From Pestalotiopsis fici W106-1 (taxonomy: Eukaryota > Ascomycota > Sordariomycetes > Amphisphaeriales > Sporocadaceae): a stretch of 64,000 nucleotides of DNA. Shown piece after piece: positions 44,039 through 56,482 of this stretch (positions are counted from its first letter, which is position 1; each line of letters opens with the position of its first letter). The stretch spans positions 2,609,077 to 2,673,076 of the forward strand of contig NW_006917095.1 in assembly GCF_000516985.1 (NCBI RefSeq), read 5' to 3'. The notes under the pieces were generated by a model that searched no databases, was not told where the DNA came from, and was given only the letters and a program-made list of their open reading frames with translations. The translations under genes and the position numbers were made by a program.

Positions 44039-45898
44039 TCATTCCTGGCTAATCCGCCCAATTCCTAGTACCGTCCAGTACGCCAATTCCTTCTTTTCCT
44101 TGCCATCCTTTTCCTTACTTGCCGAGGTACTCACTTGGTCTCCGGCCGGATCGCTCTCCCACTCCAAACGGACAAATATGGGAATTTCGAGAATATCCTC
44201 ATCCTCCTTGAGTGGACTGAGATCATCTTTACCATCACCATCTTTCTTGAGGATAGTGGGCCGTGGTTCTATGCGCAAAGATGAGGGGATCACCTCAACA
44301 ACAATGCTGACCCAATTTCGTCCACGCTCCCATACTTTTCCCGGCTCGACTTGCTGTAGAGTGTCCGCGCGCTCCCGCCGGCGGTCATCTTTGAGTACCT
44401 CGTTGATATCATAGTCATCCGAGTTTGCTTCAATGGTGAACTGTGGGCACAGGACGGTGACACGGGATGCAAAGCGACCAGGGGTTGTGTTAGGGGTCGC
44501 TAGGCTGACCTTGATGTCTTCAAACATCAAGTTTTTAAAAGTCAACAAGTATTGGGTAGGCTTCATTGGTATCAGCAGATCTGAAGGAGGAGGAGGCAGC
44601 CCTGGTTGGATGAGTGGCTTGGATGAGATCTCTGGCAAGTAGTTCACTGCCACGAGTCTGATACGGAATCTCGTATTGTTCACTTTAGCTTCTGGCTTAC
44701 TGAGGATGTGACGGCAGGCAGGACATCGCTTCGCACGTTTTGACCGAAGCAAGTAGGGAACTGGCCACATCTCATCAGCGAACCGAGCACCTTCCTCGAC
44801 TTGAACCGCGGCTTGTGGCCTTGTCACGGTACCATCGTATCCTTGGTGCCTAAGCTTGGTTATGGCAGCAGACTCGTCGAGATCGGGAAACCGAAGACCC
44901 TCGTTTTCAGTGTCGGCCTCCCGTATAATGGTCGGTCTGGCTTTAGTCTTGGAAGCAGTCAGACCGCTGGTTCCAGAGTATAGGCTCATGATACGGGTGA
45001 GAGCATTGGGAGAACCAAAGCCATAGTCGCCAAAGCTTCCGCTCATGCTGCTAGTTGCAGGATTGGCGCTGGCAAGCTGAGACTGGTAGAAAGATTTCAT
45101 GGCGGCGAAACGTGACTTGGTGGACTCTGGCTCTGCGAGAACATCCCTTTTCGTGGGTACAGCATCCACGGGTGCATTTGGTATGTCACTCGAGCCAATG
45201 CCGTGACGCATTTTAAGCAGTTGCCCATAGATACCCTGCGGTTTGTCGAACTGGACTCCAATCTCGGACGAAGCCCAATTGCAGTACGAGCAACACAGAA
45301 CCCAGGGACCGGGAGGGGCCGAGCCTGCATTGTCTGCCGTGAGATGTGAGGGTTCCGGCGCGGGCGCGACTGACTGGACGGCGAGCGGTCCAATGCAAAT
45401 CGGACACTGGAAGCAGCTACGGGTGCATCTGCAGTGATGGATTGATTGATTAGTTATCATCCGACAGGCGTGTTATCCATATGCATGAGAAGCCATAGGC
45501 GGCGGAGGTGCGTAAAGATATAGGATCAGATGCGTTTGCCTCTTTGGGCAAGCTCGCAGCAATTAGGGTTATAGAACGCGTGGCACATACCGATTGCCTT
45601 CAGCCTTGACACTGCTGGCGCCGACCTCGAAAAGACAGCTGGGGCAGTAGATGGTGACGAGCTCCTCGGTGACACAGCGCGGGCATCGGATCTGGTTGCA
45701 GTCGACGCAGTACAGCAGATGCTCTATGGGATACAAGCTGTAGTTGGACCTCGGAGCGCGCGGGTCGAATGCACAGTCATCATCGTTGGGAGTGTTTTGA
45801 GACGTGGGCGACGATCTGCCGCTTGAGGTACGGGAATGTGTCGCCGCGTCGTAGCAAGGACACTGGACGAAGCTGTAGGGGGTGAAAGAAGAAGCCAT
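44039..45898 (-). CDS. ro-2: Dynactin subunit p62 (RO-2/DCTN4 type)
   Basis: Subunit of the pointed-end complex of dynactin, which links dynein to cargo and supports nuclear movement in hyphae (family knowledge). Exon 1 is 45898..45591, the intron is 45590..45429 (GTATGT donor) and exon 2 is 45428..44039, giving 565 residues. Several zinc-binding Cys pairs lie in the first 175 residues: VQCPCYD, YCVDCNQIRCPRC, YCPSCLFEVG, CFQCPICIGP and CCSYCNWAS. Another pair, CPACRH, occurs at about 350 after LLRSKRAKR. This RING-like arrangement, MASSFTPYSFVQCPC at the start, and the C-terminal beta-rich half (FRIRLVAVNYLPEI, YLLTFKNLMFEDIKVSLATP) match p62. Confidence 0.93.
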
Positions 45899-48800
45899 TG
45901 AGAGCTCTTGCGCGGTTGCTACATGGCAGCAAGGCCACCTCACGAGCCCCCAGAGCTATGCGCAGCAGTAGGTATGTTTGCGCTCCTTGAAGGTTGCGCG
46001 TGTTGGCTTCAATATGGGGGTGGGGTCGGCTGTCTGTCTCTCCGGTCTTACGGTCGGTCTACTGAAGCTGCTGAGTGAAGCTCTATCCTAGGACGGTAGT
46101 GCAGTTTAGGTGTTGGAGGGGCTGAGGAATGAAGGAAGCCAAGGAGGGATGCTGTCAGCTGCGCGCCAACTGATTCGCTGTAGCGACCCCCCATTCAGTT
46201 GATAATTCCCCAAGTTCGGCATCGTCTAAGTCAATTCGCGTACAACGTTGATCATCTACCTATCTGCATACCAATGAAACTGATACTTCCAGATTATCTC
46301 TTTTCAAATAACGTCACAACATAATGTCGTACTCGAAGCTTGACGTCACTATTGAAAAGGCAGAAGAAAAGAAATCCCCATGTCGTGTCATGAACTCGCA
46401 GATCAATCTAGGAGCTAAGCTTAACCATAATATCTACACCATCTACCAAAGTACGTATCGCCAGGGTCTCTGTCAATCCTCTCCGAGTCCGAGCACTAAT
46501 GTCATGTCGGTATCATATATTCCGTATGTTAGACCCTGGAGTAGAACCCTTGGCGCTTTGATGTGTAAGCGACCATGTCGCAAATAGGGATGCCTCTTCA
46601 TTATGATGAAATTTACAAACATGACCGTTTTCGTGTTGGGGTCATTGGAGTTGCCTTGACTATTCGCTGCCCGACCCGGACAAGACGGCTCTCGGCTGCG
46701 AAGCAGATTATTTACTTGACGATGCTTTCACAAAGGTACTCAGCCAAGCCGTACTCGAAATTTTTTTCTTCTCTCAACTCGGCTGCTTTTGACTTGGCCA
46801 AACAAAAATGTTTACATGGAAACGTGAAGATGGCAACGGATGGCTGATGGGTGCCGACATTACTCAACGGCCTACGGCCAGGATAGACCCAGAAACGCAT
46901 AATTGTCGTTGTCGTACGGCGGCAAATAAGCAAAGAGAGATCTCGGGTATGTCGTGCGGCAATGGCTAATCTCTAAACCGAATCACATTTTCAGTCTGTG
47001 CAGCCTTCCCTAGCATGAAACTTACACAGAATGAAACGACTAAAGAAGGACAGCTTGGTATGCTCACAGTGCGTGCCCTGGCATCTTTGTAGAGTTCGGC
47101 TGTGCATTGCCCATGATCCATCCTCGCGATCGGCAGCAGATGCGATGCCGATGCTGATGTTATGCCATATGTAACATGTCAAATGCTATGCGATGCGCGG
47201 CGATGCGCTGCCACGCACAAGTTACTGTACATTTCAGCCGCAGCCGGCAATATCATAGCGTGGGGGGAGACGGATGGCATCGCGTTGTCGCCGTCGTTGT
47301 CCAGCTCAAGAATCCAGAACAGCCGGTGCTTCTGTTTGCATCCCTAGCAGTAGCAGCAGCAGCAGCAACAACATCAATTTTTTAAGCATTGACATGTAAA
47401 GAAAATCCCGCTCTGGATGACAAACATACATGAAAAAGACGGCCGACCGAACCGGGATATCCGCTGTAAGCCTTGGTTCCACGAGAATGTTTCATGTTTC
47501 AAAGGGTCTGAACAGGAAGAAAGAGACGAAATCCAGACGACATGGACCGCTGAGAGGTCTAATCCTGGAACGGTGGCGTTCGGTCAAGAACCCTGAAAAA
47601 ACCCTGACAGATTGGGACAGTGCTTCCAGACCCAGAGATCTGGTTCGTCTATCTGGACATCTACCAGATCCGACCACCATTTCACGAACTTGATACCAGC
47701 TGAAAAAATTGTAGTTTATGTGTAATAGTAATAGTATACGGAGGCCCCGCATACCGACCAGAATGAAGCTGAACAAGCGTGTGGGGATGTTGTGCGATTC
47801 AGCGCACCCTTTTGGTACACGCCGTCGATGAAAATGTTACTGAACTTCAACTTCACTCGAGCTGCCGTGCCTCTGTTTCTCTCTGCAAACGGCAAAGGAA
47901 CCGGGAGCTCCGCTAATGAGTTTAATTTTCTTTTTCTTTCTTTCCGTCAATCTCCCAGCATCTTTCTTTTTTGGCAGCGGGTTCAAGTTCGCCGTGGCGG
48001 CGGCAGAGGACATGGGCCAGGAGGGCAATTTCTCGTGGGGGGGATGAGTAAACCAAATACCAACCAAAACACTTGCATATTTGATATATTGCCGCCATAT
48101 CAGATATCACACACAAGGCTAAGTAAGGCTGTATTTCTACTTGGAACAATGGAATATTGAAGCAAAACCTTTGGCAAAACAAGAGATCTGCAGCGATGAA
48201 TTAGTCCAATGCCGTAAACGACTGACGCTAGTGGCTCGACGAAGGAAAGAAGACGAGAAAAAAAAAAACCCCCCAGAAAAAAAAGATTTCCGAGCGAACA
48301 ATCTCTGCTAGGCTAAAGAAGATTCGCTAGCTGGCAGCTACAGAAACAAAATTGGCCGGAATTAGAAGAAAGTGCCAAGACTGAAGAGGCTGACAGCTAG
48401 TGCCATTTGGTAATGCAGTGTAGTACTACCGCTGTTACCGGGGTCGCACGCTGGCCCCTTGTTCATTTAGGAGCTTACGTGCGACTATTATGCATGTAGC
48501 TTAATGGGAGGGAGCAAATCACGTCAGGACTTGGCAAAGGGATGCGGCTGCTTTGCCAGTGTAGCATTTGAAAGTAGTCGTCCGTCTTTCTCGGACTCAT
48601 CGTCGCTGTTTTGTTCTGGTCTCGAGTCTTGACGTTTTTGCTTAGTAGGGAACCTACACATCTCATACCGACGGCGCGGCGCATCGTCAGATCAGCTACA
48701 TCAAACTACGATCAGCCCCAGGCCAAGACCATTGAGGATCCAGAGCTTTGGGAACACACACACTCTCCGACAACTCTCTTTTTTCCCTCTCTCTCTCCCT

Positions 48801-50219
48801 CCCTCTTTCGCGGCCGGTAGCTGCATGGCAAGTATGGGCCTAAGGGCAATCCCCCCAAGTACTCCGGTCCAGTCGGCATGGCGTTGGACAAGCAAGATTG
48901 GCACTACTGTGGCATCTCAAGCCACCATCTCCGGTGCCTCGGGAGCGAGACAAGGTTAGTTCCCAGCTTTGAATCTTTGCACTACGCTACGCTTTGTACA
49001 CTACCACGGCGCTAGCGACCTTGGAATGACACTGCCAAATCAGAATCAAATGCAATAATGGGAATGATGAATTGATGAATGAGAGACTTGAGGAGATCAG
49101 CAGTCCGGGACTCAGAGCTGCCGCTAGCCGCCGCTCACCTTCCACCACAGTACATACCAGATTGCACCCACCCACGTACGGAATAAAATAATAAACTAAT
49201 CACACTACTAGCAGACGTATTTCGCACATGTCACTACTAAGCCAAGTAAAGTACGTTGCATGCTGCATATGTATGTACAACATGCAATTCATACTTTTTT
49301 GTCCATGCTTTCTAATCCTGCTGCATGCAAAAGAGGATGAGCAAACCCAGTCATTTCCCCCTCTCAAGCCATTGAATACTGTGGAGTATCTACCATGGTA
49401 CATACCCTGATGCCCAGGCATGTCTCTTCCCTCGCCTGGCAACCTGGAGTCCCGAGCGGTTAAGCGGTTCATCGCCACTGCGCATCGACCATTTGCCCGC
49501 TCTCAACAGTGGTCAATCAGGCCACTATCAGAATGAGATGGGCTTGTCCCTCAATCATGACTGGGCAGTGACCGGGAACCCGAGGACAGGGGGTGGGCAG
49601 ATCGTGTGGATGTCTTATGGATCCCGGTTCCCTGCGAAGCTCCAAACTATCGTCAGGGCCAGCGGTGTCACTAATTCAGATTCGGGTCTTAGTCGAGGAC
49701 AGTACGAACTCCTTTAGTCCACAAAGAGCACTTATCTATGCTTGACGGGTCCCGCATCTACCGCCGTCTCATCTCGCCCTCTTTCAGTAGGCTTGTGGAG
49801 AGCACGCAATGCTTGACGTACTCTTCCTGCAACTCCTCTCACCTTAGAACAAGAAAGAGGGTGTGTGCTGCTTCTTGGTCTATCTTTCTCATATTTCCCC
49901 GTCTCAACTTCTCCTCAACCCCTTGGCCACCACCCCCCGGTTTCAAGGTTATCAAAGATCGACAACCAAATGGAGAATACGAATAGCTTTCGACAGCTGC
50001 AGTGAGTTGTCGACTGCGATACTCCCATCATCCCGGTCGACTAGGCGGCGAGTGTGGGCACTCTTCATATCGTACCACCTTGAGCGCTTTTCATATACAT
50101 TACCATAGCCGCTGTCTCCCTCAGATAGAGAGACAACGCACAATCTTCACGATCCTCGATCCCAAATCACTTTGGGATCGCCCACTCTCGCTTATATTAA
50201 CGACAGACACCTTCACGGC
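45899..50219. other. Gene-poor region, 4.3 kb
   Basis: The longest stretch without a supported gene, between opposed starts of dynactin p62 and the DUF8004-type gene. Open frames are short and unlike known proteins. It contains an AGC/AAC microsatellite at 47346, a strong pyrimidine tract at 48778-48812, A/C homopolymer runs at 48259-48290 and a GATGC-rich patch at 47145-47205. It may hold a long promoter, a non-coding RNA or a small intron-rich gene; none can be shown by eye. Confidence 0.5.
47346..47373. repeat. AGC/AAC microsatellite
   Basis: About five AGC units running into AAC units within the gene-poor stretch. Confidence 0.75.
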
Positions 50220-52887
50220 ATGTCGTTGCAACGGCATTTCTCCTTATATAATGGCGTCTCGGAACGATCCAGAGGCTGGAAGTCGAGGCGCACTGACCCT
50301 GCTGCCACCACCGAGGCCCAACTGTCAAACAACTCGAACATCATGAGATGGGACGGCGCAGCGAGGTCCAGCATACCGTGGGACTGCTTGAAAAAGGTGA
50401 TTTTCTTGGGCGCTGTGCAGACGGAACCAAAACATGCGCGCATATACTAACTGGAGTCGACAGGACCCTGAACTATGGCAAAAGGTTGGGGATTGCTATG
50501 TTCACTTGTGTGGACAGGGCCAGTCGCGCAGAGGCCCAGCTTTCAAGGTGTCATTCTCGACACTCCAGGAAGCAAAGTGCCAGCCGCTCCTGGACAGGTT
50601 CATGTCTGAAGAGTCCAAAAGGTCAATATCAGCACTCTCTAGATCTCGCTCAAAGAGTGTCTCAAAGTCAAGCGACCGGCAACCTCGCATTGAGCTCTAC
50701 ATTCCAGCACCGCCCAACTCGGACAAGCAACAAGCCTACAGCTATCACTTGGCGACTCGGAACTTTTTTGCCTTTGTCTTCAGAAGGTCGCTAGTCGGCG
50801 AGCATCTTGGCGAGGCACTTATCAACCTAATGCACAGCATGCACGAGTCTCGTTCACCAGATGCGGACAATGTGGCCGACCTCATGGGCTACATGGACGA
50901 AGAGGGATATCTGGAGATGAAGAATAGACCGGCATATGCATTGGCTAATCTTCGTCTGGCTGAAACATTCCAACTCCGGGATCTGTACATCGAGGCATTT
51001 GCACACTGCTGCGGCATGAGCGAACGATTGTCCTCGTGCCCAGAGTATCAGGTAAGATTGCTTAATCGTAGCGCTCGAGACTTTGACTCACCAATGGATC
51101 AGCTTGTGTCCTCGGTGACCAGAAAACTTATGCGACGCGCCGTTGTAGAAATGGAGGTCAAGCTCGGCCAGATTGGTAAGATGCTCAGCACATTTCTTCA
51201 GGATGAGTTGTCCGAGGCCTATCTCGGCTTGTCTCCTGGTGCTCGGGCACACATGGAGCGATTTCGTACATTGCTTCAAGGCTTCTACGCAGCCAAGCTC
51301 GGCTATTATCCTCCACGATCCATTCATGCACGAACCACGATATTCGAGGCAAACGTGTACCAAACCCTCCAAGATGATTTCGAGGCCTTGTATCAATACC
51401 TGGTGGACGAGAATTTCGAACCGACGGCGGGTGTTCTTCCCTCAGCTCAGGGTGGAATTTGCGCATTGCAAAGCGTACAGTCCTTTGACACGAGGTGCAA
51501 ATATTCGACGCTCAAAAATCCACTCCCACTTCTTCCGAATATCTCTCAGCAAGTTAATTCGAGGCGAATGTCATGGTTTGGTAAACAACCCAAGCTGTCC
51601 ATTCGCGAACGGGTTGAGTGCCACATTGCTCTCATGAAGGCTACGAATGAGAGCAAGATGCAGCTCTTGAAAAATGACCTTGTCAGGGCGTACCGAAAAT
51701 TCGAGGAGGACTGCATATTCGCACCCATCAAGGGAGATAAACAGGAACAGATTAGCCTGACCGATGCGCGAAAAGTCCGGTGGATCCTGGTGTACACAAT
51801 GTATCAGACATTGCTACAAGCCACGCGCGCACCTGACGAGGTCAAGGATTGTGCTCGTGCCCCCTACAGTCTCTGCATTTCAACCTCCAACCTTCCCCCT
51901 TGGGACCACCCGATACCTTCCTTCATTTGGCGCCAGTCAGACCTTGTCTCACGAAACCCATCCACATCAACAGATGGCCGAAGTGGTCAGTCTGATGGAC
52001 GATCGACTCCAGAGTCACCCGTTCTCGAAATCAAGCCAGACATCGATTATCTTGCACTGTGCAACAAAGATGTTGAGGCCTACATTGAGTCTGAGATGGC
52101 CAGATCCCCAGTCGTCGAAGCCCCAGCACGCCGCCCCAAGGGACTGTCACGGAGCAACACATTTCGAAGATCCATGCGAGTCTTTGGTTGTCGAGAAGAT
52201 GACAAGACACCTACCGGATCGAAAAGCCGGCGCAAGTCTCAGCACTATCAGGAAATCACGGTTCAGGGCTACGGAAATGGTATGAACGACCTCGAACCTA
52301 TGCCGACCGAAGATGAGTCTAGCGTTGCTGTCATGGTCGCTCAGATCAAGAACACGGTCACCACTTCGCGCTCGGCATCGACGGCTTCGCAATCAAGTAG
52401 CGTATATGCCAGTGCATCCGAGGACGGAAGCGCCTCTACCGCCGCCACTTCTTTCATGGGGTCGCTGACCAGCAGCCCAGTCAAAACGAGCAGAGCGTAT
52501 CCTTGGGAACTCTGCCGTTCCGGAACAATTGGATCCACCACGCGTGACAAGGATGAAGGAGTTGTCTTGCCACGAGCCATGTCAATGGGTTCAACGTCAC
52601 GGCCCCTGTCTGCATTTTTCGAATCCCGCGGGTCACAAAAACAGAGTCGGCCCGCCAGATATCGCCACTCGCACATGGAACCACCAAAGCCTAGGTTTGC
52701 CATGCACAAACACGATCTTTCAAAGATATCAAGCAGTGATGAGATTTTGGAAGACATCAAAACTTTTAGTGAGCTGCACAGCTCACAACTCAAAACAGAG
52801 AACATTGTTTGGGACAGTTATAATGACCTTGGTGGCTTGACGGAGATTGACGCCATGCCACCTCGAAGGGTCAGCACAATCTTTTAA
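50220..52887 (+). CDS. DUF8004-like fungal protein
   Basis: Exon 1 is 50220..50396 (MSLQRHFSLYNGVSERS), the intron is 50397..50463 (CTAAC branch) and exon 2 begins at 50464. The splice joins IPWDCLKK to DPELWQKVGDCYVHLCGQGQ, the conserved opening of a large fungus-specific family (DUF8004, by memory). A second intron, 51052..51102, is likely: GTAAGA donor, TTTGACTCAC branch, ATCAG acceptor, 51 bases, so it can be read through without a stop. With it removed the protein has about 849 residues; retained, 866. The conserved helical part runs to about residue 490 (YSYHLATRNFFAFVFRRSLV, LADLMGYMDEEGYLEM-like). The tail is Ser-rich and disordered with Arg/Ser motifs (RSNTFRRSMRVFG). No catalytic motif was found; function unknown. 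Confidence 0.88.
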
Positions 52888-53363
52888 GTCCCTGGAGTAA
52901 AATTGGGGGAGGCGTGGAGAAAGGACATGACCGATACGATGCAAAGACGTGGCAACGACGACTTGCATTGACCGCGCATTATTTCTTTTGTTTACTGTTT
53001 ATTGATACCCATTGCCATTCCTTATACCAAGTAGCATATACTCTAGTGCTTCATCATGTATCAAAACCATGATAGAACTCCACGGACCATAGGGACGTCG
53101 GAATCAAAAGTTGAGCGAGTCAATCATTCAACCACTTTAAAATATTACCGATTATTCATCGAACAAAGTCTCATCCGTGCCTGTCAAGTGAGATTCAAAT
53201 AACAATGATACACCTTTGCCGCACTTTGCCGCACCTTGATATTCTGCCCCTGTCACCGGGCCCTGCCTGTCTCAGGCAATTGCCTTGCGAGTAGCAACTT
53301 CGAATAAGTCAAGACCACGGGCTATCTCAGTCATGAGTAGGCCATGTTGTCACTAGTGTCGGT
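52888..53363. other. Convergent intergenic region
   Basis: About 480 bp between the DUF8004-type gene and the amidase. It carries a short direct repeat CACTTTGCCGCAC(C)TTTG near 53218-53236. Nothing else. Confidence 0.55.
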
Positions 53364-54991
53364 CTAGAACGATTTCCAATCTACAGCCAGCTCCCACGCG
53401 TAAGCCGCCTTGAGTATCGTTGTCTCGTCCCAAAAGCGTCCCACGATCTGCATGCTCGCGGGTACCTGGACGGCCCGGTCCGCCGCCGATGCCACCAAGC
53501 CCATGGGCACGGCCAGCGCCGGGTGGCCACTGGCGTTGAACGGGGCCGTGTTCTCCGTCATGCCCTTGTTGGCGTCCATGTGGACCAACGGGCCGGCGTC
53601 GACGGCGGGCAGCGGAAACGACGCCCGCAGCGTCGTCGGCATGATGAGCACGTCGTACTTTGCGAGGGCGGCGTCGTAGTCGTCGCGCAGCTTGCGGCAG
53701 AGGTTGACGGCCTTGGCGTGCGCGTAGGGGTAGTTGGACCAGGCAAACTCGCCCGCGAACAGTCCTTCTTTGCTAAAGATGCTCATCTTGGACAGAGCCT
53801 CTGGCGAGTAAGGGAGGCCCTTTTTCTCGAATAGGTCCGTCATCATGACCTGCCGCCGCCCAGTCGCCCGTCCTAGCATTCCCATGTGGTTGCCCATCTT
53901 GCTCATGACGGAGTAAATGGTCCGCGCCGACTCGTGCAGAGGAACCGAGACCTCTTCGACCGTGGCGCCGAGCTTTTCAAACTCCTTGGCTGCCGCGAGA
54001 AACTTGGCCTTGACCTCTTCCTCTAGCACTGGATTCGATAAACCTTCCTTTAGTATGCCAATCTTCAAGCCCTTGGCGCCGTCCCTACCACTCGTCGCCA
54101 ACGCCTCCGCATACTTGGGCACCTGCGCCGGAAAGGGGCACCCAGCACCCTGGCGATCATCCAGCCCGTCGGCACCGGCAATGGCCTGGAGCAGCACGGC
54201 ACAGTCGGTACACGTTCTGGTCATGGGACCGACAAAGTCGACGCTGGCATCGTTGCTGGCAATGCCCGTGTACGGCACCAGGCCAAAGGTGGCCTTGAGG
54301 CCGTACAGTCCGCACATGGCGGCGGGGATCCTGATGCTCCCGCCCTGATCACAGCCGAGCCCGAGGTCAACAGTCCCCGCGCCCACCAGCGCCGCCGTGC
54401 CCGAGCTGCTGCCGCCGGCCGAGTACCCCCTCGCGTAGGGGTTATGCACGGGGCCCGTGGCGGCGCTGACGGACACGGCGCCGCGCGACAGGTTCTCGCA
54501 GACGGCCTTGCCGGCGATGCGCCCGCCGGCCTCGAGCACGCGGCCCGCGACGGTGGCGTCGACGCTCGGCGTCCACCCCGTAAAGGACTCGGTCCCCAGC
54601 AGGCACGGCACGCCCGCCAGCGCGATGTTGTCCTTGAGGCACACGGATTTGCCCTGGAGCAGGTCCGACGTCGGCTGCGCGTGCGCGCAGTCGCACTTCC
54701 ATGCCCAGGCGTTGAGCGGGTTGTCTGCCCGGTCGGGAAAGTGCACGTTTTCCCGTGGTGTGAGGGTGAAATCTGGCGTGGGTGTATAATCTGCATTTAC
54801 TCTCAGTATATGGATCCTTTCAAGTAAATCTACTCGGTATGGATTTTAGGGCACTTACCATCCATGGCCGACAAGGTATCCAACGCTCCCTTCATCCTGC
54901 CAAGAAGTGTGGTATAGTCATCAAGCTGATCCGGAGGTATCTCGAACCCAATCGCGCTGGCAACCTTGAGCATGTCATCCTGGCTTGCCAT
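53364..54991 (-). CDS. Amidase (amidase-signature family)
   Basis: Hydrolase of the amidase-signature family that cleaves amide bonds; the substrate is unknown here. Exon 1 is 54991..54859 (MASQDDMLKVASAIGFEIPP), the intron is 54858..54791 and exon 2 is 54790..53364, giving 519 residues. The catalytic Ser-cisSer-Lys triad is complete by eye: K97 in CLKDNIAL, S172 in YSAGGSSSGTAALV and S196 in DQGGSIRIPAAMCG, with normal spacing. AAMCGLYGLKATFGLVPYTG and DFVGPMTRTCTDCA complete the signature. Exon 2 is GC-rich compared with the flanks, which produces long false frames on the other strand. No signal peptide, so probably cytosolic. It is close to the bacterial-type and fungal acetamidase-like branch, but the substrate cannot be named. 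Confidence 0.94.
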
Positions 54992-55824
54992 TTTGACTAC
55001 GGATTTTTGTCACACTGCGCACAGTTGTCCGTTCTATGAGGCAAACTCAAACCTTTCGAGCAAAGTGTATGGAAGTTGACTCTTTTAAAGGCGTAAGTAT
55101 ACCCGGTGTAAGCCGATGGCCGGACGGAATATTCGGAGTCAGTATCCGCTCTGGTGCACGCCGCTTATCGGGGAGCCTTCGGTGGTCCGACGCTAATAAT
55201 ATATGATATATTTACTCCAATATACACCATTATGAACTCCCTAGTACTGCAGGAGTAAGAGCGTGACTGAATCATCGCCACATTCAATTTGATTCTCTCA
55301 ACTATGCCCTTCTGATTGGCTCAGAGATACTCATTTGTACGTTCATCTCAATACCAGAAACTTTGGGTCACGATTGCAAAATGCGTCCGCTATTCACAGC
55401 ACCCGTTGAGCTGATCTCCCCTGTGATTCACTCTTTTTACTGTCCCTGTAGAGATACAGAGATTGTAAAGTGACCACAACGTGATTGAACTATATTGTAT
55501 CCTGGACCTTGGTATCAGAGGGCAGATTCGCGGACAAAGTGAGTTCTGAAGCAAACGTGAGCCTTGAAAGAAGGGGAAAAGGCTATGAACCCGGAAGTTA
55601 TGTAGAGCTTGAGATTTCGAGTCGGCTGTGATTTGATCAGGAGCAAAGTTGAGGTGAATGCATGTTTTGAACACCACGTGAGGGCCGTGATTCGAACGTT
55701 CTGCAAACTACAATGCGCAAAAGGTGGTTATCTTTGTAACGCTGTTTGATTATAAATTGTACCAACAGACTGGGGTATTGTGAGTTCTTCTTTCTCTTTT
55801 ATTTCTTTCCAAGAATACACAGAC
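54992..55824. other. Intergenic region with amidase promoter
   Basis: About 830 bp between the amidase start and a small candidate gene. The amidase promoter lies next to 54991. A TATAAAT box at 55751 belongs to the candidate gene on the right. Confidence 0.5.
55751..55757 (+). promoter_or_regulatory. TATA box before a small candidate gene
   Basis: TATAAAT lies 74 bases upstream of an ATG at 55825 and is followed by a CT-rich stretch (TTCTTCTTTCTCTTTTATTT), as expected of a fungal core promoter. Activity is inferred. Confidence 0.5.
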
Positions 55825-56223
55825 ATGGAGAAATACCTCTCCATTCACATACACGTTCCACACATGAACAAACCCCATCACAGAACCATGTCTGTGCGCC
55901 AGTTGTTGATTGACATTTCCGTGGCTGCTGTAGTCCTTCACAACGCGGCCACCATTGGTTACCTCCTCGGAGCTGGCCAGCAGTCATCTCTTCCACCCGT
56001 TCATCTCGGCAGCCCAAGCCCTTCTCCAGCACCACCTGTCCCGCCGCCCGTCACGCCTCCGTACGAGTCAGTCAGCAGAAATGTCCCCGAGACGCAGAAC
56101 CGAGAGCTCGAGAATCGCTCGACAATGTCGTCCTCCTTCCTTACCTCCAGTGGACTCTTTTGCCGATTTGTAGGAAGTGGCATCGTTCAGGTGGGAGACA
56201 CTGACGACTCGGATTCTGATTGA
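55825..56223 (+). CDS. Candidate small membrane/proline-rich protein
   Basis: Single open frame of 132 residues starting MEKYLSIHIHVPHM. One hydrophobic segment (about 25-45, LIDISVAAVVLHNAATIGYL), then a Ser/Pro-rich stretch (SPSPSPAPPVPPPVTPP) and an acidic end (GDTDDSDSD). A TATA box and CT-rich leader lie at the right distance upstream. No family is recognised. The TM-plus-proline layout and the promoter support a real gene; the short length and lack of homology by eye argue for caution. Confidence 0.42.
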   Translation: MEKYLSIHIHVPHMNKPHHRTMSVRQLLIDISVAAVVLHNAATIGYLLGAGQQSSLPPVHLGSPSPSPAPPVPPPVTPPYESVSRNVPETQNRELENRSTMSSSFLTSSGLFCRFVGSGIVQVGDTDDSDSD

Positions 56224-56482
56224 GACAGACTCCAGCATCCATGAGTTGATAGCATGACTTTTCAGTCTCACATGTTCATTTTCGAGATCAAGATTGAGAA
56301 GGATATTGGGATGGATCTGGGTATCAAACATTGCTCCTAATCCAGGTGTACTCGGCTTCTACCACATAAAAATTCCACATAATACCCCATCAATACGTTG
56401 TTTCGAGGCATCTTGTGCTCTTACCAATATAAGTTAGGGACACACGCCTATAGGATGAAATTTCGCTCAAGTGATGCTTGCT

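Noticed and set aside
46324..46587. 87-codon plus-strand frame starting MSYSKLDVTIEK
   Set aside because: No conserved feature, no promoter or splice support; kept as part of the gene-poor stretch.
55660..55720. tRNA B-box-like GTTCGAATC on the minus strand
   Set aside because: The flanking bases do not pair into a T stem and no A box or cloverleaf can be drawn.
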